Below are positions 55,101-64,000 of a stretch of 64,000 bases of DNA, piece by piece. Position 1 is the stretch's first letter. Every line of letters starts with the position of its first letter. The stretch is taken from contig OZ037770.1 of NCBI GenBank assembly GCA_964035545.1, positions 14,978,642 through 15,042,641 on the forward strand, read 5' to 3'. Source of the stretch: Bugula neritina. Its lineage: Eukaryota; Bryozoa; Gymnolaemata; Cheilostomatida; Bugulidae. Both the position numbers and the translations under genes were made by a program. The notes beneath the pieces are model-generated. The model saw nothing but the letters and a program-made list of their open reading frames with translations, was not told where the DNA came from and searched no databases.

Positions 55101-58008
55101 TACAATCTTTGTTCTGTTTCGCTACACAATATTGTGTAGTATTATTGTGATATTGTTCGTAGTTGTCTTCTCTTTTAAAATGAACATTGAAGTTTTTGGT
55201 TGCTGTGTTTGCTAAGAAGAAGTTACAATAAAATTTCATCAACTTTCTGATACATGTTGGTTTCAACACTATTTCCTGTTTTTGTGAACATGAAACTTTT
55301 AGTTATAATGATATCAAAACAATTAGAAAAACTGATATTTTGTTCAAAAGATTTTTAATTTTTTACCGAGCCTTGTTAGTATTGTATGTCAAAAAAGAAT
55401 CTGCCATGAGTTGGAGTTGTGGGGTCATGGAGTGCAATGCATTCCGTGTCTCAACGATTTCTTAGTGTTCACTTATTGGATGTTATGTTTTTCTGTAGAT
55501 TCTAATCAGTTTCTTCATGGTGCATATCTGCAGCAAGAGGTTTCGTGATAGAACCCTCATCATATTTGGCAGTCTATGTCAGGTGGTTACTCTAGCCTAT
55601 TGCCTTTATTGGATACCACATTTCAAGTCCAATTCAGGTGAGTGCTGATTGGCCAGCTGTTACATAAGCTGCTAGCTGATTGGCTAGCTGTTACATAAGC
55701 TGCTAGCTGATTGGCTAGCTGTTACATAAGCTGCTAGCTGATTGGCTAGCTGTTACATGAGCTGTTAGCTGATTGGCTAGCTGTTACATAAGCTGCTAGC
55801 TGATTGGCCAGCCGTTACATAAGTCAGTAGCTGCCAATAGGCGAAGGAAAACTAACTCCTATACCAAACAATACTTTATAAATTTAATTATTTTAGAATT
55901 TTAGATATTTTCCAACGTACTTGGCATAAAATGTTAAATGTTTCAATATTATGTTTACTGTTCCAATATCCGCCACTGTAGACCCCTTTTCGCTCCTAGT
56001 TTTGGGATAGTTCAAGGGTCAACTGTTTTACAAATGCATCGTCAGATTATAGTTTATATTATTGTTTATTTTATTTTTATTCAATTTTTGTGTAATTTAT
56101 TTCACTTGTAGATGATTACCTCAAAAATGCTCTCCTTCTCCTTCCGGCCCTGGCCGTCAACGTGTTTGGACTGCCCTTCCTGTTTGTCTGTCACATCTCT
56201 CTCTTCTCAAAGCTGCTCCACAGGGACATACAAGGTGTGTGCATCAGGGGGGAAAAGGGGTCATTCCATTTATCTGGGTGTCGCACTTCAGGTAAAAATA
56301 GAAACAAATTGTAAAGTTGCAATCCCAGAAAGCAATTCAGCTTCCACTTTTCCCAACAGGTTTGTATGAAGTTTGTGTAGCTAATCATTTTTGCTTTGGA
56401 CGTTTGAAAGCTAGGCATGCCAATCATTCAACGCAATATTACTGAAATACACATTGGTAAGAATTGGTAAGAATTCAATTTGATGTAAACAAACGTATTT
56501 ATCTTCAATTAATTTTTATTAACATTTCCAGAATTGCTTCCAAAGGTTTATTTGTTGAGCTAAAGTGGAAATTTTATGGTAAAATTTATTGTAAAATAAA
56601 CAGCTCATATCTCTCAAAAGTCATGTGGGTGGTAATAAAGGCATTCGTTTCCTTATTCCGAAGGTGGGGGAGTTATTTCGTGGGAGTAAATAAATTCAGG
56701 AATAATTGTTTCAATAAAACTGGTCTTACAATTGCACTTAGAGCTGTATTGAGGTATTTCTTCAGCCGAATACGTTTAATTACCGTCTCCACCTACACCA
56801 TGTTATACACCCTACATTTATATTTATAATGCAGTAATTTGTAACTCATGTTCTGTTTGATTTATGGTTCAGTCTCTTTGTCAGCCTTACGTCAAGAACT
56901 TGGCCCACGCAGAATACCTCTAGGCTGAGACCTGTAGGCTGAGGCCTGTAGGCTGTAGGTAAAGCTGTCACTCAACTGGCATCTCTACTTCTTGAGTGCA
57001 AATTGTGAATAATAATGTGTATATAAACTCACGGAAGTTTATAGTCACCATCCCTGTGAAAAACCCCTGATGGAAAGGGTTTTTTGTTAAATCAAGGTAC
57101 AGACTTATTCAGGTGGGGCATCGGAGCAATTGTGACTGGATGCTCTTCCTAACATCACCAATGGCCTTTTTCAGGGTTCGAACCCATGACCTCGCGTTTA
57201 CTAGGCAAACGCTCTAACCCCTAGACCACGGCTGCTCCCTAATAACAATTTGTATATAGTATAAAATAATTTGGGCATTTACTTTTTGTTCTCAAAAGAC
57301 AGGCTCCCTGATGCTGCACTCATCTAGTAGCAAATGTGGTTATCATGAAATTGAGATGTGTCTTGATAAATTAAATCAATATTTATGCTCGTGGGGAGGG
57401 TTATAGTGGTTTGCATAAGTTATGGTAAGTTTATTCATGCCAGGGATTTACGGAGAGAATATCTCCTAATTATAATGCAGAGTGGGTCACAAACCAGTTA
57501 CAAGGTGAATGTTTAACTGTAGTTTTTTTATTACATGAATTTAAATTGTATTGACAGGGTTTGGCCATGGAACAAGGCGAATTATAGCCGGTATAGCAGC
57601 CATCTTGGGCCCGTTGTGGGCCAGTTCTCTCCTGGATGATCATTTGCTCATGTTTGGTGTTATGCTGGGACTAAATATACTCGCTCTGGTATGTATAGAA
57701 TACTGCCATCTATTCCACTGCTATTTATGTATTTGACTTAAAGTTCTACTTTCAGTTATTTAAATGCTTTCAATTAACGTTATATTTGTATAATAATAAA
57801 ATATTTAGTGTAACTATGCAATTTTGTAGTGACTATAATTTCTTTGTACAACAACAGTATTTAGTGTAACTATGCAATGTTGTAGTTACTCATACTTCTC
57901 TCTTACAAGAAGCTAAATGTTGCTGACAATGTTGAACCACCTATTGAGCGAGTAGTGGCTGTTGAATCGGAGAAAGATGTCAATGAACGAACAAAACTCA
58001 TCAACTAA
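49102..58008 (+). CDS. MFSD8: MFSD8/CLN7-like lysosomal major facilitator transporter (12 exons)
   Basis: Multi-pass MFS protein; in vertebrates MFSD8 is a lysosomal membrane protein. Exons: 49102-49201, 50860-50980, 51758-51885, 52127-52246, 52644-52723, 53456-53792, 54202-54275, 54499-54582, 55499-55637, 56112-56234, 57558-57688, 57910-58008. All are GT-AG with consistent phases, 511 aa, close to the vertebrate length. TM1 follows a basic N-terminus (KRKRRC, then LAAIGILSLFGGVEYA). The TM2-TM3 loop has MGRIYDKTRKSK, the MFS loop signature position. Exon 6 carries a long acidic, serine-rich cytosolic loop between the two six-helix halves. The C-terminus ends ERTKLIN. The weakest calls are the exon 7 and exon 12 boundaries, which rest on phase and hydrophobicity. 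AATAAA near 58886 is a distant poly(A) candidate. Confidence 0.85.
49217..49473 (+). repeat. 35-bp minisatellite at the start of MFSD8 intron 1
   Basis: ACTACATACGCTGTATAATA recurs every 35 bp at 49228, 49263, 49298, 49333, 49368, 49403 and 49438. Units mostly alternate between TATACAAA and TATATAAA, hinting at a 70-bp higher-order unit. The array starts about 15 bp after the donor. Confidence 0.93.
50662..50869 (+). repeat. 26-bp minisatellite that contains the MFSD8 exon 2 acceptor
   Basis: Eight copies of a unit reading ACATGGAATATTGTAGCC then TTAATTCT, at 50662, 50688, 50714, 50740, 50766, 50792, 50818 and 50844. The last copy carries TATTTTAG/CC, the real 3' splice site (50859/50860), and the first ten coding bases of exon 2. 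Confidence 0.93.
51064..51285 (+). repeat. tandem repeat in MFSD8 intron 2
   Basis: About four units of roughly 57-60 bp built on CTTAGTTACTATAAGCTAG and TTAGTTACTAGTTATAC, with an internal palindromic flavour (TAACTAGTTA-like). Confidence 0.85.
51905..52112 (+). repeat. CA-rich repeat filling MFSD8 intron 3
   Basis: ACACAC interspersed with ACAACAC, ACGCAC and ACATAC occupies nearly the whole 241-bp intron between exons 3 and 4. Confidence 0.95.
52726..52927 (+). repeat. about 25-bp minisatellite at the start of MFSD8 intron 5
   Basis: Eight units of TTTCACTTTGTATCTG plus CTCAGTAAC (variants TGCAG, TTCAG) start a few bases after the donor GTAGG at 52724. Confidence 0.9.
55640..55826 (+). 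repeat. 31-bp minisatellite at the start of MFSD8 intron 9
   Basis: Six copies of GCTGATTGGCTAGCTGTTAC plus ATAAGCTGCTA, beginning within the donor region (G/GTGAGTGCTGATTGG). Confidence 0.93.
57025..57238 (-). mobile_element. tRNA-derived SINE, family A, in MFSD8 intron 10
   Basis: The best-preserved copy. On the minus strand it starts GGAGCAGCCGTGGTCTAGGG (A box) and has GGGTTCGAACCC (B box, perfect). The central block AGGAAGAGCATCCAGTCAC follows and the tail is GGTGACTATAAACTTCC. It supplies the reference for copies at 2894 and 20100 and the fragment at 30204. Confidence 0.85.
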
Positions 58009-58320
58009 CACCTAGTAGAAATCATTGCAATGATGTGTCATGTCCCCGGAGAATTTGTGATGATGCCCATGTTTTAACTCTGAACTTTGTTTGAGAATTT
58101 CTTAACAACTAATTTTTTTTCTGTCGTTGCTCAAATAGAAAATAAGTTTTTATTATCACTTTTAACATTTCGTATTCCAAACCTTTAACAAATAGTTTCT
58201 GAGATTCTAGTATCAATTTAGTTTGTAGGTACAAAGTAAACCTTATTTTTCTATAGTTGGCAGTTTGGATTCCAGTTTCAACATTTGAATTGAGTAATTA
58301 TATGTTTTATATGACAATAG

Positions 58321-58512
58321 CTATATGTTACCTTACTCTTCATTGGTCACCGTATATGTTACCTTACTCTTCATTGGTCACCGTATATGTTACCTTACTC
58401 TTCATTGGTCACAGTGTGTTATGTTATCGTGCTGTTCATTGGTTACCGTATATGTTACCTTACTCTTCATTGGTTACAGTATATTATGTTATCTTACTGT
58501 TCATTGGTTACA
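58321..58512 (+). repeat. about 31-bp minisatellite downstream of MFSD8
   Basis: Six units of ATGTTACCTTACTCTTCATT plus GGTCACCGTAT with variants (GGTTACAGTAT). It lies about 310 bp after the MFSD8 stop, possibly in its 3' untranslated region. Confidence 0.92.
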
Positions 58513-60258
58513 ACATTCTCCAACATTCAAATTGATCATGACATGACAGTATTATTTCATTTATTTTCCTGACTGTATATTCACAATATTTTCTCGTATT
58601 ATACAAACTCAATTTTCATCAAATCCTTACATTTCTGATATTCACCATAGTAATTGATATATTGTACTTTTCACTTATTTTCTTTTTATGATATTGATAT
58701 TATGTAGTATTTTTTCTTCAATGACCAAAACTTAAACTTGTATAACACTTTATAGAATATATGCTTTACTCCTTGTTGCTAGGAAACATAATGCTGTTTT
58801 CATGTGATCAGACACACTAAGGCAGGGTACCGATAGTATTCATATATTCCTTCAAATACCTGATATTTTTCTACCATGTTTAAAAAATAAACCACAAAAG
58901 TGAGAATGAATGTAAAATAGGTTTGTGCATAGCCTGGTGTTTAATCAACACACAATACATTCTTAGCAGCGTATTGGAGTATTAATGGAGTTAGGCCGTA
59001 ACCATGTTGTTCATAATTATTAGCAATGCAGGATGTACAAGATCTCATGCATACAGAAAGCACGTGCAATGAGTCAGGGGAATAAACATAGCTGCCTCAG
59101 ACATTTAAGGACATCTCAACGACGTCCTGTTTGCTAATGTACATGCTTGACTTGCATTGTGCTTATAGCTATATTTGAATTAGCGACTTCAATTTTTTTA
59201 TTGCAAAAACGCATGATTTTCTTGGTTTATATTGTTGGAACAATGATGAAATTATGCAGTGTAGCTTTCACAGTCGCACACCTGGAGAATTTCGCACGTC
59301 ACGACTTTCGAGTGTAAAAAATAGGTTAATATATTCTGCTAGCTAAAAGGAATGAAATAACAATAATTCATCATCAAATGTTTATGGTGTCAATTCTATT
59401 CTCTTACAAAATAGGAAAACAAATGACAGCAAAATTTAATGTTACACGTAGAAGCATGGAGCATTGCAGACGGATCAGGATTTGTATCTAATTTCAGCCA
59501 AAGAGATTTTCTATTGTTTTCTTTGATGAGTGACCAGTGAAAAGCTATTATACTTCGTTTGCAGGTGGGTGTTTATTTACTGCATATTGTGTGCTTAGCT
59601 TCTAGCCAAAGCTATAAAATTTTAGAATCTGCAGTTGTTGCTGAGTAATACCTGTTTACATTAGTGTCCACCATTTTGGCTTTTTTCTTGGAAACTTTAC
59701 AGCTATTACATCATCAAAACATCCTATGCTACTAAAGTAACCTCCATGTGACACAATCACCTGCAAGCACATGTAGCATTGCAGCTGATGCAAAGTCCTA
59801 GTAAGAAGGTTATCTAGATTTGGCATCTCTTAGAGTAATTTATTCTCCAACGACACGTTGAAGTAAACAACTTGCAACTTTTATTTCTATTTTTAATTGT
59901 GCTCTTTTGCTAATTTATATACAGTTTCAATTTCACTTTTAATTTTCACATTAAACATTGCACTGAACATATGCTGCTTTTTGCCAATTATTGAGGGCTG
60001 GCTGCTAATTACTGAAATTCTGAAATGAAAATAATGGAAACTGTTGTATTTGGTGTGTTTTTTAATCAATACATGTAGTCTAGCTGAGCTCAGCTACAAG
60101 TTAGCTACCTTTCCTACCTGAAGGCCAGTAGACATGGGTTAGCTATACCTCCCTTACCTTTATTATAGTATTCAAAAGCACTCTAAAGCCAAGTCAATGA
60201 GTTGTGAATTTTAGCTTTTTTGACTGCTTTGTTTTTTAGAATTCGAATTTTTTATGTT
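58513..60258. other. AT-rich non-coding stretch
   Basis: No gene recognised on either strand. It may include the end of a long MFSD8 3' untranslated region. Confidence 0.45.
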
Positions 60259-60266
60259 ATATAAGA

Positions 60267-60608
60267 CAGGGCTGTCCAGCAGGCATCCCCAGGGCCAAAT
60301 TTGGCTTCCAGCCTAAGTTTAAGTGACCCTCAAAGTCATAGAAAATAAAATTATTTTGCACACATAATTGAATAAGAGTAAAAAAAACAATAATCTAGAT
60401 GCTTTATTTACATACATGCTACAAAACATGCAGCTTGCAGTAGTGATTGGGACTTCGTTGTGTACTGATTCAGAGGAACTTTGAATAAAGTTATTTGAAA
60501 AACAGTGATGCTGTGGCACCCCAGCCCAAGGTAAATTTACAAAGTGGCCCTCAGCTATAAAATATTCTATTTCTGCGGCCCTCTATCTAAAAACGTTGGA
60601 CACACCTG
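60267..60608. mobile_element. non-autonomous hAT-type element (342 bp)
   Basis: The left end CAGGGCTGTCCAGC and right end CGTTGGACACACCTG are imperfect inverted repeats of the hAT style. Flanks ATATAAGA (60259-60266) and ATACAAGA (60609-60616) form an 8-bp target duplication with one mismatch. Inside are GGCCAAATTTGG and GCGGCCCTC, typical of such elements. There is no coding capacity. Confidence 0.75.
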
Positions 60609-60616
60609 ATACAAGA

Positions 60617-63600
60617 CTTTAAATTAACTGATCTAAGGGTCAATATCAAGTTGTTTGCTTATATAGAGAAACTTTCTGTAGGTCTATTTAAAAGCAGCTC
60701 AGCAAATTTAGAACAATTTTGTAGTGATAGGTTGTATAGTAAGCACGTCAATATAAGAAGCTAGCTTTCAATGCTTCCAAAACAATCTCCAAAGCATTTA
60801 CAAAAGCAATTGTTAATTTACTGTCCACTGAAGATATTTCAAAAAGTGTAACGCTCATGGGAAAATTTCTAAGCTAGCTACACGCGTTCTATGAACCGCG
60901 CTGGGTTTAACATATTAACATCAAATGGAATGTAGGTTTATTTTTTCATTCTTCTGCTTGACCATTTCCTGTCATGCAGACTTCCTGTTTGAATGGACTT
61001 TTTGTCATGTGACCCTCAGTCTGTAAAGCAGGTCAACTTATCACAATGACCAGACAAAGTGACTGAGTGTTAATATCCGTATTAGAGATAATGTTGGGAT
61101 AATAGAAATATGTATGCATTCATTTTATTTTCATTCATTTTTTCTGCATAGACGTAGTTTTTCTCACATCAAATCCGTCCACATCTAAGCACAACAATAT
61201 CAGGATAAAATCGGCAATAGAAAAAATGACAATTGTTTTCGCTAGCTTCCTTTTCTGATGGGTGTGGCATAGATTCATAGATTTTGTGCAAAAAAGGTGT
61301 TGGTATAATATGTCTTCATGACTCAACAAATGTAACTTCTTTTATCATGGAAGTTGTGTGCAACAGAGTTGACCGAGTGCAATGGTTAAAAAATCTCAAG
61401 TTTGGAGACGTTGGGCAGTTCCCATTTCTAATTTATACCCCCTACTAATATAACCTCAAGAATTCCATGTGCTTGTCAACTAGCAGTTTCCTTAAACCTA
61501 TGCTTAATTCTGTCAAGTATACATACATATATTTAGACTATTAACATGTACAAGTATTTTTTATTCCTATAGAAAGGATAAAAGTAGTCTACAAATTATT
61601 GCAACAAATTAGCACAACAAATAGGATTTGTGAAGCCCTAAATGATAACCTGGTTTATGCTTTAGAGATTCAACACACTACGTTGGGTTTACGTCTGGTA
61701 AAACAGATTTTTATAGTGGGCACAAGTTTTATGTTTTGTTTCAAAATTGGTATTTAGCTTAGCTCAAAAGCTTTTATTTTTCCCAAGTGCACTGTGCACT
61801 AAAAGTGGTTAAATTTGTATTTTAAAGTAAAAAGACCAGCTCAAAAGATTTTCTACTAAGTAGAGGGTGCTTCTATAGCACCCCCAGCTCACAATACTGA
61901 AAAGCTCTAAGGTTCCTTGGCAAAGGTGACAATACGAGGCATATTTTAGAGATTAGCTTGGTTAGCTTTTTAGGGAACTCTCTTGTTTTCTCAACTTTTT
62001 ATGGCTGGCCTAATGTTTATAATGATTTTCTTGTTTCTTACCTTGAAAAATATAATTGTCGCAATTTCTGTTAACAAGCAAAATGGACGGGTAAAGCTAA
62101 AAGCAACAGGCAAGCCTTCATACAATAGCACATAAGCTATATCAACAAATCCTCAAACAAAGTTCCATAGGTCTATTAACTAAATACAAAGATGATGAAC
62201 AAAACAAAGCGTTATTGAAGTCACGTTATGTAATCAAAGAAAGTAACAGGCAAAAAACTAAAACGAAATGCAAATTACAACATTATATTCAAATTAATCA
62301 TTTCACTTATACAGTTTTAATTGATGATGCCAAAAATGTTTTCATTTAACAGCATTTTAATTGCTCTTACAAATTTATTCAGCACTTTCAAGACAATGTT
62401 ATATATTGTGACACTAATATTATGATTATATGAGTTATATGCATATTTTTTATAAAACTTCTGTTACTTATATGTAAAACTTTGTAAAAATTCTTGAAGT
62501 AGCAAAGCCTGAAGTTTAGCCATTACAATTTTTTATTTCCCTGTGTGCACTACTCCTGTGGTGCTGTAACTATAGGCAACAATAAATTTGCATTAGCAAT
62601 TAACTTTTGCAGCATCCATTTGCTACGTGAAATTAGCAAAATTTTCTTTCCTTGTTTGTATAAAGCATGCACGAGGTATTCTCCAACTATTTCAAAAATT
62701 TATTTTTACCTGATACACCTGCTTTTAATCACGTTTCACCTGTTTTATATTAGGAAATTTGTTCAAGTTGAAGTGCACCAGAATATTTGATAAATTTTAT
62801 AACAATAGTTACCTCAACTTATTGAAAAGAAGATGGAGGTGCAACTTAATGGAGATATTGTGTGAAGCCTGCGTTCTAGATTAGAAATGTAGCAAAAAGT
62901 TATGCTTGTGAAAATTTTAACCCATCTGGAAACTAAAATGTATTAAGAAAATAAATATAATTTGGGCTATTATACTTTCTCTCTACCTCACCTAAAAGTA
63001 ATGGCTTTTAACAGGAGATGAAAATATCTAATCTTCCCAAATTGGCAGCTCTGCAAATAAACAGCTTTTGGCATAGCTCCAACTTTTATTTACATGAAGT
63101 CCTAGCTTTCAATGCTACAGCTTCTTCTCCTATATATAGCTGACTTGTCAACTAGTTAACATGCTGTATAACCTTAGGGCAAATTTATTGAAAATATTCA
63201 TTGCTTTGCCTTTTAGAAAGTGATCTGTTGCTGAAAGCTAAGAGAAATAACAATGTATGACATCACTTGGCAAAACAAAACATGCAATAAAGCCCAAACT
63301 GTGGAATAAACTTAGTGAATGAAACACTCTTCGTTACAAGGGCAAGAGAAAGCAGACGTGTCACAAAGAAGTCACTGATGGATTAGCGAAAACTATAGAC
63401 AAGATAATTAATAGCCTCCTGTGCAACAAGTTCAGATGCTATGACCTCATTCCGCTCCACCCAGACGTCTGTTTAAAGGAACTATGTAAACTGTATTGTG
63501 ATCAATATGTACTTTTCTTACCTGTGTAAGACAAGCAAAAAATAATAGGAATAGACTAAGTCTCTCTTGTGTGCATTTAGATGACAAGCAAGCTTGGCTT

Positions 63601-64000
63601 TTATAAATAGTTATTTTTTTCTTATTTTATTGACTTGTACAGTTGCTCCAGTCTTTAACTTCATCAGTCTTATAAGATCTCAAAAAAAGTTGCTTCAGTT
63701 CCAGGTTGGGAATACACTCCACCCATCTATCTGTTTTAGAAATATTATTTAAACACGGCTCACTTAACCATGAGGAGTGAAATTCTATATAGTAATTTAC
63801 TAAATACACTTTTTGAAAAACTGACCATTGAGTAAATAACGGAAAAATTTATTCTTTACAATCTGATACCTCACAATTACTAATATAACTAAATACTGCC
63901 GTAGTCAGTACGTGATGTTTGCATGCCGGCTTCTCCATTTCTCTCTCTCTCCAACGAGTTAGCCGGATCCAACTCATCCAAAGCGGATGGGAAAATAATA
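60617..64000. other. AT-rich non-coding stretch to the window end
   Basis: No supported gene or RNA. The short open frames have low-complexity composition. A short hairpin GGGTGCTTCTATAGCACCC lies at about 61865-61883. Confidence 0.45.

Noticed and set aside
58257-58572. Three overlapping leucine- and tyrosine-rich frames
   Set aside because: They are translations of the roughly 31-bp minisatellite downstream of MFSD8.

Overview
The window looks like nuclear DNA of an AT-rich invertebrate animal. Genes are split by many GT-AG introns, tRNA-derived SINEs and minisatellites are common, and the host genes are metazoan (nicotinic receptor subunit, animal-type alpha-amylases, BUB3, MFSD8/CLN7). 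The amylase tail domain and the SINE style suggest a lophotrochozoan such as a mollusc or bryozoan, but the sequence alone does not fix the phylum. All gene models below were built by hand from reading-frame continuity, splice signals and phase matching.

Layout. 1-69: 5' coding exon of an unidentified minus-strand gene. 70-4051: AT-rich non-coding DNA with a simple-sequence tract and one SINE. 4052-11399: an intact Ty3/gypsy retrotransposon on the minus strand, with 565-bp LTRs that I read as identical, TSD TTAT, a tRNA-Leu-type primer site, and gag and pol joined by a UUUAAAC slippery heptamer followed by a hairpin. 12121-16948: a second, unrelated Ty3/gypsy element on the plus strand with 327-bp LTRs (one difference), TSD CAAAG and a single gag-pol frame. 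18025-28699: a nine-exon nicotinic acetylcholine receptor alpha-type subunit (545 aa) with an altered pore. 30237-30443: a carboxylesterase-like terminal-exon remnant beside a SINE tail. 30955-37174 and 37812-42581: two tandem 12-exon chloride-type alpha-amylases (724 and 687 aa), each with a C-terminal accessory domain. 42793-43199: a two-exon minus-strand gene for a small secreted peptide with a C-C-CC-C-C cysteine framework. 44085-46726: BUB3 on the minus strand (six exons, 329 aa). 49102-58008: MFSD8/CLN7-like transporter (12 exons, 511 aa). 58009-64000: no gene recognised, one hAT-type non-autonomous element.

The host genes do not form one pathway. They serve synaptic signalling, starch digestion, mitotic checkpoint control and lysosomal membrane transport. 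The two amylases are a local duplication whose second exon appears homogenised by gene conversion. BUB3 and MFSD8 are divergent neighbours about 2.4 kb apart.

The most unusual observations are the predicted -1 frameshift cassette of the first retroelement, the cysteine-framework peptide gene, the receptor pore substitutions, and several minisatellites that sit on or contain splice junctions (nAChR exon 7 donor, MFSD8 exon 2 acceptor, the whole of BUB3 intron 3).
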